From assembly GCA_026214975.1 (NCBI GenBank), contig CM047810.1, forward strand, positions 40,062,806 through 40,126,805: a stretch of DNA of 64,000 bases, in the 5' to 3' direction. Below, piece after piece: positions 12,183 through 22,781 of this stretch. The translations under genes and the position numbers were made by a program. Position 1 is the first letter of the stretch. Every line of letters begins with the position of its first letter. The notes beneath the pieces were generated by a model, which was not told where the DNA came from, did no database searches, and saw nothing but the letters and a program-made list of their open reading frames with translations. Origin of the DNA: Gentiana macrophylla (Eukaryota; Streptophyta; Magnoliopsida; Gentianales; Gentianaceae).

Positions 12183-13540
12183 TGTTAAGGGTGATTTTAT
12201 GTGATTTATATCGTTATATTTTGTAGCAATTCTCTCCATATTCGTATAATTCGCATATAAATTAAGCGTTTAATTGATTTATTGAGCAAATGAGTTTTAA
12301 AAGTATTTAAGTGCAAATTCGGGTTAATTATGTGATTTTATTGGTAAATATCTTTATATATGTGATGTTACACTTTGCACGTTTTTATTATTGTAGTACA
12401 ACGAGCATATCGTGGACGAGTCAACGAGTGAAGGGTTTCGAATTGCATTTTAATTGAAGATATATCTAGAAGGGCAAAATTGGAATTATCATATTTTTAT
12501 TAGGGTTTTATTATTTTAAGAAAAGAAAAAAAAAAAAAAGGGATAATTTTACCCTAGCTCGAAGAAGGTTATAAAGAACGGCATTCAGCAGAAAGTTAAC
12601 CAGAGAACACTAAAAATCATGCGGGAACAGAGCCGAGACGAAATATCAAAAAGGAGAAGCACTCGGTCGACCGAGTGCACACCTTCGGTCGACCGAGCAA
12701 CATATTTATTTATTTATTTATTTTTTCGTTCGTACGGATATGAGCAGAGGTTAGGCACTTCTGGAACAAGCGTGTGAAACCGTCTCAGCAACGTTTTGAT
12801 TTCAACTCTTGGATTGTTTGTGAGTTTAATTAAAGATTGTATCTTTATTATGTTTTATTGTTCTTATGCAATTTCATTGATAAATGTATTGCTGTTTGAT
12901 ATTTAATGTGTGATGAGAATCGTTATTAAATCCTAGATCACCATAGTAAAGGTTGGATTTTTAACCTAAAAATAACGAGAGTTGTTAGGTTAATTTCTAG
13001 GTTGCTAGATTGAGAAATCTTACACCTTGGTTATGGAAGCGTTAATCTTTAAGATCGAGAGATGATAGATTAATAGACGAATTATCTACGAGAGTAGGAA
13101 TTCATACCTTTGATAGGTGAACCACGTCTTTATTAAATCTTCACTAAACGATCTAGAGTAGAAATTGAGGGTTGCGGGATAGGTGGATCAATGCTTGTTC
13201 TTCGTTGAAATTAATTGAAATTATCTTTGTGCCTTGTTCTTCGTTGTTATCTTAGAAGTTTATTTTCTTTTTAGTTATAGAATAGATTTATTTAGTTAGT
13301 TTAGGTCCGCAACTATATTTCCTCGCTTTGGATTGACAACCCTCAGTCCAGTTTATTGTATTCGTTTTAGTTTTGTTTTGTGTTTTTCGTGACAACCTTT
13401 AGAAAAATTAAGAACTAGACCAATCTCGATTCCCTGAGATCGACTCCGGTTGTAGCTACTATACTACGATCCCTGCACTTGGGGTAAACCGGATTTATAA
13501 ATTTATTACTTGTTTGTTTTGTTTGATAAAATCCGAGACA
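12183..13540 (+). repeat. 3' LTR of the Athila element
   Basis: 1358 bp, matching the 5' LTR, ending CGAGACA and followed by the target duplication ACTGC. It contains clean palindromes ctcggtcgaccgag (12662) and ttcggtcgaccga (12686) separated by a short spacer. Confidence 0.95.
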
Positions 13541-14204
13541 ACTGCCCTATGTATGGGTTATCCAAGCCATGACGTATGAAGAAAAATCGTGGTTTCCAGT
13601 CACCGTGTGATGAAGGCCCCTTGGACACAAACTCGTGTCGATTTGGCCTTCGTTGGAAGGTATACCACAGTTTGTCCGGCATGCCTGTAATCTTATAGTA
13701 GTAGCGAAAGAGGGGGATCGAGAAGCAATCTCCTACCACTCAACAAGCTATTACAAACCCCATTAGAATCCTAACAGCATTGAGGGCTAACTGAGAAACA
13801 CTTATCTCATAGTGGTGCAGAACCTCTACGACGGCCGGGCATAATAGAAACCTCAACCCACTGGAAAGTTGGGCTTCATAGATGGAACAGAACCCTTTTA
13901 AGGGCTCATCAGCGTATTGGTGATGGCCCGAGGGAAGTCGAATTTCAAATCGAGGGCCCGCAATATCAAATTTTTGGCAATGTTTATTAGCATCATCGAT
14001 AGAAAGGGCAGTGAGACAATCTCTTGGACCCTTTCCGTCCATCCTAGTAACTAGTTTCTTAGGTTCCTTAAGGATAGAGGGAGATGAACCTACGGGCTCG
14101 CCGGTAAGCGACCGGAGAGGACGATCGGAATGGGTGGACGACGAAGCTTGACTATGAGAAGGCAATTCACTACCCATATCAGATTCTATAGCACTACTTG
14201 ACAT
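13541..14204 (-). pseudogene. N-terminal part of PF04195-like (putative gypsy-type transposon) gene
   Basis: Starting at the Met of MSSSAIESDMGSE (14204; an earlier in-frame Met at 14234 is less likely), it has a Ser-rich N-terminus and then the family core: GFCSIYEAQLSSGLRFLL, HHYEISVSQLALNAVRILMG, VGDCFSIPLFRYYYKITG and GDWKPRFFFIRH. These match the plant family Pfam calls 'putative gypsy type transposon' (Transposase_28). One in-frame TGA sits at about 13740, between VIAC and VVGDC. Reading continues at 2231 across the Athila insertion. Homologues are often encoded antisense in the 3' region of Tat-type retrotransposons. The role is unknown; it is not a proven transposase. Confidence 0.8.
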
Positions 14205-15112
14205 TGGTAAATGCAGAAAGAAGAAGGAGAACACAAGAAAAATGCTTACTTGTTGTTTGGAGGTTATGTAGAGAAAAAGGCAAAATGATCTCTACTCCGA
14301 CCTTTTTTCCTCTTTTATGCTTGCAAAAATTTCGAAATGAGTTGAAAAGACTTGATTTGAGGGGGTTATAATCCCTCACAAATCACGAGAATCAAAGTGA
14401 TGGTGTTACGGTTAACCAAAAAGGACGCTTTGTTGTCTTGTCAAGATATCTGGCGTTAGTGCGCCATGACGTCACGCTACGATACTATGATTGGCTAGGG
14501 TTACAGGTGGCGATCTGATTGTTTCCCGCCCAAACAATGACCGGCTCGAAGGCGATTCAAAAAGCGATTTGGCCTCGGACGACGGGAGTCGCCTCTCTCA
14601 AGTCTGGGGCTTATGACGATACAGGGTTTCACCCCTCCACGTGTCGTCTAACGGTTGGTCCCCACAGCATGAGTAAGTATCAAAATGCGCATATCGATGC
14701 CTAGACTCGGGGCTACGACGATCGATTTTTATGCAGGGTAGGACGAGGATCCCAGCTCGACCACCGTAAGTTAGTTAAGTCGGCGTAGAAGACAGAGTCT
14801 GCACCAGCTATGAAGGCCCATTATCAGAATGACAACTTAGGCAAGGGGCAAGGCCCATGAAGGTTAAATATGACAATAGCTTAAACCGACCTAATATTAG
14901 GGTTAGGGAATGCATTATCATTATAAATACCATGTTCCAGAAGCTGCGTAAGGCTTGATTCTGGAAAATACAGATATCGTGAGACAATCTAAGATAAGCT
15001 CTTAGACTCACCTCAAATCTTAAAATCTACAAACACGTTCTTAAGGCATTAGGGTTTGGGTACTCACCATTAGATTCATTCAGGCCCAAATTATTTAAGT
15101 GACATAATCTGT
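14205..15112. other. Upstream tract of the antisense gene, LTR-like, with TATA box
   Basis: A purine tract (tttgagggggt near 14353) is followed by about 750 bp with moderate GC and a plus-strand TATA box (tataaata, 14922-14929) preceding a short transcribed-looking tail. This fits the 3' LTR of an older plus-strand Ty3/gypsy element carrying the antisense gene. I cannot fix the LTR ends because the 5' copy lies outside the window. Confidence 0.4.
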
Positions 15113-15442
15113 CATCTTGAGTTTTTTGGAGTTTTTAGGCAAGAGTGGATAATAAAATATAATAAAAATGATTGAAGTAATTATTAGAAAGTTAAAAATG
15201 TTTTTTTAAAATTTGTGTAGATAAAGAAATGATTGGTGAGAGAAATTGAAATAAAGTAAAATAATTAATAAAATAATTGTAAAAAAAGGTAATAAAGTTG
15301 ATAAAGTAAAATGATGAGAGATGATTTAATTTTTTTTTTATTTGTAGTTGAAAATTTGATTGGTGGAAGAATTGTAAGAAATTATTGGTGATGTGATGTA
15401 AAAAAACCCCCCAAAAAACTCAATCCAAAACAAACAAGGTCT
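15113..15442. mobile_element. MITE, Tourist-like (copy 1)
   Basis: About 330 bp of AT-rich sequence with inverted ends (tgagttttttggagttttt at left, aaaaaactcaatccaaaac at right). The interior (aataaaatataataaaaatg, ttgtgtagataaagaaatga, gagagatgatttaattttt) is shared with the element at 57684-58022, which proves a repeated family. The other copy begins GGCTCC after TAA, which suggests PIF/Harbinger. The outer left end of this copy is eroded. Confidence 0.75.
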
Positions 15443-16191
15443 ATGTCACCGGTAAAATGATAAATGACACAAACACACATAATACCGCACCGCTGTGATG
15501 GATTTCCGGACCAGTGAAAATAATAATCAAAGTAAAGATATGCAAACCAAATTTAAACTGAGGCGATTGTAGCACTCTATCCTTAAGACAATATTACGAC
15601 GCTACGGTGCTCAGGGTACAACAGTCTTATCTTCTTTCAAAGCAGCACTATAATTGAAACGAAGCAGCGAACTTATTAGTGCCCCGAATTCTCTCTAGAG
15701 TGTTATGTATGCAATGAAGTGTTTGTAGTTCGTATTTTTATTTCCATCATGTAGAGGATTTTATAGCTAGGATTTCATAAACATCTTTTGTGACCAACAT
15801 TAATGAACCTCATTAATGTTATCAATATTTTTTAACCTGATTAATGACATCCATGTCTATGACTCTCCTATGAATCTCATTAACTATATCTATCTTGCAT
15901 ATATAACAAATTTTATTGGCCTATCCACATTAATTGGTATTAATGACCAGTTATTTAAGTTTTGTAAATGCAAATAACAACATCAAATTCGAGCATTACT
16001 TTCTCATTCACACACTATCAAAATTAAATGATTCATATTCCCATCAATGTCCACATTTTAAATAAACATTATTAATACAGCTATCTATCATTAAATCATA
16101 ATAGAGCATATCTGAAATTGATCTCGTAATGGATTTCACAACATAAACTTACACGCTTATTTCATATGTGTTAACCACAAATTTTAAAACA
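15443..16191 (-). repeat. Probable 3' LTR of an old copia element (minus strand)
   Basis: Reading the minus strand, a purine tract (atgtggggat) precedes TGTTTTAAAATTTGTGG, which looks like an LTR start at 16191. The tract then runs left about 750 bp to the MITE. I cannot define the far end, and no second LTR is present. The orientation agrees with the gag remnant at 16640-17191. Confidence 0.45.
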
Positions 16192-17191
16192 ATCCCCACA
16201 TGAATGAAAATAAATGCAAATGCAAATGCATATTCTGAAAAGAATGCAAACGGAAAAATATTGCATCGTGAGATGCAGCTTCTTGGCTTGAACTGCCTTA
16301 GGGAATTACTATCGGGTTTACTCGGCTAATCAATGAACTATGTCTTGAACTATTCAGACTCTGGTGTAAACCAAGACAATAACACACACAATATTTCCCC
16401 TGACACCTTTCAGTTCATGGTTGTGTCCATTTTTGCCCTAGACAACACTTGGTTTCAACAAGTGTGTTAGAGAATTCAAGCCTGAAAATTTTCACAGAAG
16501 CGGCCCCACTTCAAACTTTCATAGGTGACCTCCTATCAAGAGTACTCTGCGATACCCCATTTGGATTTTCCAGGATATATGAATCATTAAAAGCTTTTGA
16601 TTAACCTCAATACTTCAGCACACAACACTTTTGTTTTAACAGAATGGATTAATCTTTTTTAGATTACAATTTTTCTTCAGCTTCTGCCAAAAAGACTTTG
16701 CGGTCTTATGTTCAAGATGAACACCATATATGGTGTCTCCAGGCATTTGAAAATGTAGTTAACGAATATAAAATATGAATGATTCTAAGAATCCATTACC
16801 CTTATAAAGGCATGAAAATTCTTCCAACCCTCTTGCATTATAAAGGGATCATCGATCAACATCCGAGCCAGGCCAAGAGTGGTCAGTCATATTCTTTTGC
16901 CACCTTTTGAAATTTAATCCGCTCAATTTTTCCATTTTGTCACCATGAACATGATGAGTCAAACCAGTATGTTGACGGTGATGTTTCTTTGAAGAAGACA
17001 TGGGCGGACACAGGATTTCGGGTAAGGGGGCAATAAAAATTTTAAAGGGCAAATAAAAAATTTAAGGGCGAGCAAACTCTATGCATAGTATAAATATTAG
17101 TATATTTTTTCGGATCAGGGGGCAGTTGCCCCCCTTGGTTGTATGTAGGTCCGCCACTGGAAGAAGAGCATTTTCTAGTCGACGCACCCAT
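16192..17191 (-). pseudogene. gag: Copia gag remnant fused to 3' internal region by deletion
   Basis: The minus-strand gag begins with MGASTRKC (Met at 17191) and, after removal of the 161-bp hAT MITE, continues SSSKKHHRQHTGLTHHVHG and MEKLSGLNFKRWQKNMT. Further left, in another frame, comes MPGDTIYGVHLEHKTAKSFW, both familiar copia gag (UBN2-like) motifs. Beyond about 16640 no pol is found before the LTR-like end, so nearly all of pol has been deleted. Confidence 0.7.
16999..17159. mobile_element. hAT-type MITE, 161 bp
   Basis: Ends are CATGGGCGGACAC and TAGGTCCGCCACTG, whose complement is CAGTGGCGGAC, the typical hAT terminal inverted repeat. An exact 8-bp target duplication GAAGAAGA flanks it (16991-16998 and 17160-17167). 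It interrupts the copia gag just after its start codon. Confidence 0.93.
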
Positions 17192-17379
17192 CTGTGCATG
17201 CCCACACGTCGCGATGAGTCTCATTTATTGGACTTTTCGAGGATTGCACCAACCTCATGCAGTTATTGATTTAAGGATGTATTTAGTAGTCATAAATCTA
17301 CTTGACTTTTTTTTTGAATAAAACAAAGTTACATTCTGGCAAGTTTAGTTATATCTGGAGTCTTCTTGGATTTTCTCAT
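17192..17379. other. Leader flank of the old copia
   Basis: Non-coding sequence upstream of the old copia gag on the minus strand, cut off at the boundary of copia A. Nothing else is recognised. Confidence 0.4.
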
Positions 17380-17973
17380 TGTTAAAACACAGATGAGATG
17401 CTTGCAGTTTAAAAAAAGATAAAACAGAAGCAATGCAAACATAAATTATGGCGGAATTGATAAAACACATAAACAAAGAGAACACAGTGATTTAATGTGG
17501 TTTCTGGCGTTATGCCGACTACTCCACGGACAGAAAATGAGATATATTATTATGCATAAAGTTACAAGGTATTCCTCACAAAGTGAAAGACACACTCTTG
17601 CATTGATTACAACATTGGTATTTATAGGCACAATACCAAACCCTAACCGCCAAAGATCTTTGTCGGAATTGTCATAAATACCCCAGATGTGAACCTCAGC
17701 TCCAGCTGTTATCCACCATACGAAACTCAGCTTCAAACTGACATTCCAGACTTGTAAACAACTGCTCAGATGTAGGACTAAGTTATACTCAGCAAAACTC
17801 GTGAGACCAAAAGCTCATTGCGACTTGTAAGAAACTCAGTTGCACTTCATCAAACTGACTTTCACAGAACTGAATATACTTAACTGAACTGACCATCATT
17901 CTCAGTCTCAATTTCTCAGATTAGTTCCACCAGTTTATTTATTAGTTTAGAGATCAAGTCACCAAAACTGAAA
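17380..17973 (-). repeat. 3' LTR of copia A
   Basis: 594 bp on the minus strand, from TGTCAG-equivalent (mutated to tttcag at 17973) to TTAACA at 17380. It matches 22179-22781 and the LTR at 45643-46250. Confidence 0.92.
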
Positions 17974-18278
17974 AATCTCCAGCTTGACTTGAACTCTCAT
18001 TCACAGTCAATCAGATTGCATAATCAGACGTACTTGTACCAGATGCATTCGTCAATGCTATGATGTACGGTACCAGACTTCTCCTCAGAATCCACTCAGT
18101 TGATCTGCCCTCAATTGAGTATCTAGATTTCAGTTTATAAGCTTTGAATATTCAGCAAGTCCAGACACAACTGAAACTTGCTCTGCTGATCTGGTTTAGT
18201 GAACATATCAGCAGGATTATCCTTGGTGCTATCTTCTTCACTACAACCATCTTCTTTCTCAGAAAATGATATCTCACA
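17974..18278 (-). other. Copia A 3' untranslated tract
   Basis: Sequence between RNase H and the 3' LTR. Its counterpart in the plus-strand copy is 45482-45642. The RNase H frame continues for some residues past 18279 before stopping; the rest is non-coding. Confidence 0.6.
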
Positions 18279-18641
18279 TCAATATGCTTGATCCTTAGCT
18301 AGACAAATTGCATTTAAACTATCACAATAAATCTCAGTTTGATGCTGATGTAGCCCCAAATCATTGACTAGTCCTTTCAACCAGACACCCTCATTGGCTG
18401 CTTTAGTAAGAGCCATATACTCAGCTTCAATAGTTGATAAAGCCACTGTTGCCTGAAGAGTTGCTTTCCAGCTGACAACTGAATTCCCCAATGTGAAAAC
18501 ATAACCAGTCATTGAATTTCTACTGTCCACATCACCTGTATAATCAGCATCACGATATCCTATGATCAGTTTTTGAGTATCACCACCATAAATGAGACCA
18601 ACATTAGTTGTACCTTTAAGGTACCTGAACATTCTTTTCAC
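18279..18641 (-). pseudogene. pol: Copia A RNase H
   Basis: MKRMFRYLKGTTNVGLIYGG opens the domain, followed by DADYTGDVDSRNSMTGYVF and VALSTIEAEYMALTKAANEG, the standard copia RNase H with its acidic residues in place. The C-terminal motif IYCDSLNAICLAKD is present; the frame stops soon after. Confidence 0.88.
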
Positions 18642-19710
18642 AGCTTTCTAGTGTTCCTTTCCAGGTTGAGCCATAAACCTGCTGGCAACACTAACTGTCT
18701 GAGCCAGATCAGGCCTAGTGCACACACCATGGCATAAATCAGACTGCCAACTGCACTAGCATAGGGAACTCTTGACATGTATTCCTTCTCCTCTGCTGAT
18801 TGTGAAGCAAAAACTGACAAATGAACATTTGATGCCATAGGGGTATCTATTGGCTTAGCAGCTGACATGCTAAACTTTGACAAAATCTTCTGTATATAGC
18901 CCTGCTGAGATCAAAACAGTGTCTTCTGATTTCTATCTCTCCAGATCTCCATCCCCAAAATTTTCTTGTCTGCACCCAAATCCTTCATTTCAAACTCAGC
19001 ATTGAAAAGGTCTTTCAGATACTGAACATCAAACTTTTTCTTTGCAGCTATCATCATGTCATCCACATATAACACAAGATAGATGTATGATCCATCTTCC
19101 AACTGCCTTTTGTAAACACATCAATCATAAGGACTTCTGTTGTAACCCAACTGGATCATGTAACTGTTAAACCTTTTATAACACTGTCTAGGAGCTTGCT
19201 TCAGTCCATACAAGGACTTCTTCAAATTACACACAAAATCTTCCTTACCAGGAACTTGGAAACCCTCTGGCTGAATCATGTATATCTCTTTATCTACCTC
19301 AACATGTAAAAAAGCTATCTTCACATCTAACTGCTCAAGTTCTAAGTCCTGCTGTGCCACCATTTCTAGTAACACTCTGATTGAAGTATGTCTGACTACT
19401 GATGAGAATATCTCATCAAAGTCCACCCCTTATTTCTGACTGAACCCTCTTGAAACCAAACGTGCTTTATACTTAACTCCTTCTGCCCCAGTTATCCTTC
19501 CTTCTTCTTAAAGATCCATTTGCAAGTAAAAACTCTCCTTTCAGCTGGATGTTTAACTAGATCCCAAGTTTGATTCTTCAGTAATGACTCCATTTCATCT
19601 CCCATGGCAGCAAGCCATTGATATGCTTCAGAATATGTCACTGCTTCCCTATAAGTAGAAGGTTCAAAACCATCCACTTCTTCTGCAACTTGAAGTGTGT
19701 ATCCAACCAT
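18638..19710 (-). pseudogene. pol: Copia A reverse transcriptase
   Basis: Read from right to left: MGDEMESLLKNQTWDLVKHP (19492-19710), then LDVKIAFLHVEVDKEIYM and KKSLYGLKQAPRQCYKRF (19121-19426), then VLYVDDMMIAAKKK with the catalytic YVDD (18911-19102), then PIDTPMASNVHLSVF (18638-18883). Stops and frame changes separate the four open pieces. Catalytic aspartates are kept. Confidence 0.9.
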
Positions 19711-19968
19711 ATCATCAAACCCATACCTCTTGGGAGGTACCCCAACATTGGATCTTCTAGCTCACGACAATTTATACTCTCACGACCCATGTTCTCGAGG
19801 TTGATGCTCAACCGACATTTGCTTAGCCGATCGGCTTGGATTCACTACGTTTCGACAACGGATCGATGAAAACTGATTTGGATCAGTTGATTATTGTGTT
19901 TCAACCGACTCCACCAAGCTCCACCTTCATCATCGGTTTTCTCGGTTCCAAAGATCGGTTTGATTTGA

Positions 19969-20879
19969 TTATCCTCCCATCGATGAATCGAGTATAGAAT
20001 TTTCATCGAAAAATGTATCTCTGCTGAGAATAACTCTTTTTTCTGCTGATGACCAAATTCTATAACCCTTCACTCCATCACCATACCCCACAAACACTCT
20101 TTTCTTGGCCCATGGTTCCAGTTTCCCTTCACTGACATGATAGTAAAATGTGCTTCCAAATACCCTTAGAATTGAATAATATGTAGGCTTGCCTGACCAC
20201 ATCTCAACTGGTGTTTTGAGATTGATCCATGTGTGATGACTCCTGTTAATTAAGTAGCAAGCTGTGGTTACAGCCTCTACCCAAAATCTCCTTGACAAAC
20301 CAGCACAAGAAAGCATACATCTTACTCTCTCCAGAAGAGTTTGATTCATTCTTTCAGCTACACCATTTTGCTGAGGAGTATTCCTGACTGTATGATGTCT
20401 AGCAATACCCTCAGTTTTGCACAATATATCAAACTTAGTCTAGCAGAATTCCAGACCATTATCTGTACGAAGCCTCTTGATCTTCTTCCCAACTGATTTT
20501 CAACTAGAGCCTTCCATTGCATGAAGCTTTTGAATGCCTCACTTTTGTGTTTCATCATCACCACCCAAGTCATCCTTGAATAGTCATCAATAAATGACAG
20601 AAAATATCTGTGACCACCCAACGACTCCACCTTTGATGGCCCCCAACAATCAGAATGAATGTAATCAAGTAATGACTTTGTGTTGTATACCCCTTTTGAG
20701 AATTTGCTCCTATGAAGCTTCCCAGACACACAATGCTCATAAAAGTCCAGATTCTTGACCTTACATCCCCCAAGAAGATCTTTCTGAGAAATAACCTGTA
20801 TCCCTTTTTCACCCATGTGACCCAGTCTCATGTGCCACAGTTTTGTAAGCCGTGACTGATGAATCTCAGCAGATGCCAT
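19969..20879 (-). pseudogene. pol: Copia A integrase with GAG-pre-integrase domain
   Basis: LWHMRLGHMGEKGIQVI and CEHCVSGKLHR-like zinc motif (CVSGKLHRSKF) form the pre-integrase part. The core follows with LDYIHSDCWGP (first Asp) and YFLSFIDDYSRMTWVV. A one-base slip near 20490 moves to the frame of 19969-20424, which has HHTVRNTPQQNGVAERMNQT with the third catalytic Glu, then MWSGKPTYYSILRVFGS. The second Asp region lies at the slip. Confidence 0.9.
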
Positions 20880-20971
20880 AGAAGTAGAACCAGCAACAAC
20901 TGACCATTGTAATATATACAGAGTCCATTTTTTGACTCAATTGAGAACCAAAACTGAGTTTTTATTGATGC

Positions 20972-21313
20972 TCAGTACACCACTTTCCCCCTTAAAACTG
21001 AAACCCCTGCTGTCCAAAAACTAAGAGATACCATGTTTTTGGTCATTTGTGGAGCATGTCTAACTTCACTCAGTTTACAGAATATTCCATCCACTGTCCT
21101 CAACTGAACTGAGCCAATCCTAACTACCTTGCAGGCCTTGTTGTTTGCCATAGATATATGACCACCATCTATCTGTTGATAACTTGAGAACCACTCTCTA
21201 TGAGGGCAAATATGAAAGGATGCCCCAGAGTCCAGAATCCACACATCAGTTTGATGTACTGACTCTCCTGCCACTAGGACCATGTCCTCGTCTGAATCAT
21301 GCTCAGCTACCAC
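20972..21313 (-). pseudogene. pol: Copia A protease
   Basis: VWILDSGASFHICPHREWF is the catalytic copia aspartic protease motif. The downstream stretch VRIGSVQLRTVDGIFCKLSE and LSEVRHAPQMTKNMVSLS is the conserved C-terminal part. This segment is open. Confidence 0.88.
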
Positions 21314-21349
21314 AACAGTTATGCCAGAACTGTTCTCCTGCTGTTTCTT

Positions 21350-22025
21350 CCTCTTTGGACAATTGAACTTCCAATGTCCATGCTCCTTACATTAATTACA
21401 AACATCTATGGATCGATTTAGGGCCTTTGGACCTGGTCTTCTTGGAATTTTTCTTCCTAGACTGAACTTGCTCTTTTCCACTGCTGCTACTTACTATCCG
21501 TCATGTAGCCTGATTGTCTGCCCCAGCTACCTTATGTCTCAGCTCCCTGGCATGTAAAGCTGACCTTACATCCTCTAAAGCAACTGTATCATTCCCAACT
21601 ATGAAGGATTGCACAAAGTTCTCATAGGAAGCTGGTAATGAAACTAGCAAAATCAAAGTAGTATCTTTATCCTCAATCTTAACATCAATATTCCTGAGAT
21701 CAAGAAATATTGTGTTCAACTGATCATGATGATCTCTCAGCTGAGCCCCTTCATGCATCCTCAGGTTGAATAGCCTCTGCTTCAGCGGCAAGTTGTTGGT
21801 CAATGACTTAGTCATATACAAGCTTTCAAGCTTCAACCATAACTTGGCAGCGGTTTTTTCCTCAGAAACTTCTATGATAACATCATCAGACAAGCACAAC
21901 ATGATGGTTGAATGTGCTTTCTCCTCCAGACTGGCATAATCGGCAGAACGGGCATCCCCTCTATCAGATAAAGGAGTCCACAATCCTTGTTGCTTTAACA
22001 AGGCCCGCATTTTGATTTGCCACAA
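21350..22025 (-). pseudogene. gag: Copia A gag with zinc knuckle
   Basis: Starts MWQIKMRALLKQQGLWTP. The UBN2-type gag core includes KLWLKLESLYMTKSLTNNLP and LPASYENFVQSFIVGND. The CCHC knuckle near 21360-21400 reads C-N-stop-C then KEHGHWKFNC: a TAA replaces a residue inside the knuckle. A frame change joins it to the protease. Confidence 0.85.
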
Positions 22026-22161
22026 ACTGAAACTATTTTCCCACGTTCATTGTTGGCATCCTTCTAATTAAAGAACAAACCTTTGATCATAAAATCCAAG
22101 CACCGGTCACCGGTCTTGGTGAAGATCAACTATGTTCAACCTGCAACTCTTTGAATCTTGA

Positions 22162-22178
22162 ACCTGAGGATACCAGTT
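22162..22178 (-). other. Primer-binding site of copia A
   Basis: On the minus strand ctggtatcctcaggttc follows the 5' LTR. The TGGTATC core matches the initiator methionine tRNA primer typical of copia elements. Confidence 0.65.
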
Positions 22179-22781
22179 TGTTGAAACACAGATGACAAGC
22201 TTGCAGTTTAAGAAAGATAAAACAGAAGCAATGCAAACATAAAGTTTGGCGGAATTGATAAAACACGGAAACAAAGAGAACACAGTGATTTAACGTGGTT
22301 TCCGGCGTTGTGCCGACTACTCCACGGACAGAAAAGGAGATATATTATTATGCACAAAGTTACAAGGTATTCCTCACAAAGTGAATGACACACTCTTGAA
22401 AGACACACTCTTGCATTGATTACAACATTGGTATTTATAGGCACAAATCCCAAACCCTAACCGCCAAAGATCTTTGTCGGAATTGTCATAAATACCCTAG
22501 GTGTGGACCCCAGCTCCATTTGTTATCCACCAGACGAAACACAGCTCCAAACTGACTTTCCAGACTTGTAAACAACTGCTCAGATGTAGAACTCAGCTAT
22601 ACTCAACAAAGCAGGCCAAAAGCTGACTGCTGACTTCAGAAGAAACTCAGTACTTTATCAAAAAGACTTTCACATAACTAAATATACTTAACTGAACTGA
22701 CCATCATTCTCAGTCTCAGTTTCTCATATTAGTTCCACCAGTTTATTTATCAGTTTAGAAATCAAGTCACCAAAACTGACA
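22179..22781 (-). repeat. 5' LTR of copia A
   Basis: 603 bp, TG...CA. A minus-strand TATA box (ctataaatac, 22431-22440) is conserved in the plus-strand copy at 45986-45995. An internal duplication (gacacactcttg twice, 22387-22410) distinguishes it from the 3' LTR. Confidence 0.92.

Larger units (their letters stand above)
2232..13540 (+). mobile_element. Athila-type Ty3/gypsy LTR retrotransposon, full length, inactive
   Basis: Two near-identical LTRs (2232-3590 and 12183-13540), both beginning TGTTAAGG and ending CGAGACA, are flanked by the 5-bp target duplication ACTGC (2227-2231 and 13541-13545). A TGGCGCC primer-binding core follows the 5' LTR and a purine tract precedes the 3' LTR. Internal order is gag, protease, reverse transcriptase, RNase H, integrase, then about 2.1 kb without recognised genes. 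Athila assignment rests on the gag signature (FELKPGLIQMMQ), the protease CDLGASISLMPLS, and large LTRs. Every gene is broken by stops or frameshifts. The LTRs differ by scattered substitutions and small indels, so insertion is not very recent. The element sits inside the minus-strand PF04195-like pseudogene. Confidence 0.93.
17380..22781 (-). mobile_element. Copia A: full-length Ty1/copia retrotransposon (minus strand), inactive
   Basis: LTRs at 22179-22781 (5') and 17380-17973 (3') share most of their sequence and begin TGTCAGTTTTGGTGAC on the minus strand. A methionine-tRNA-like primer site follows the 5' LTR. Domain order on the minus strand is gag, zinc knuckle, protease, integrase, reverse transcriptase, RNase H, the copia order. 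Tork-like assignment is tentative, from the short LTRs and the VLYVDDMMIAAKKK polymerase motif. Several frameshifts and stops make it non-autonomous. The flanks do not show a target duplication: ctcat at left, aattt at right. Confidence 0.93.
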
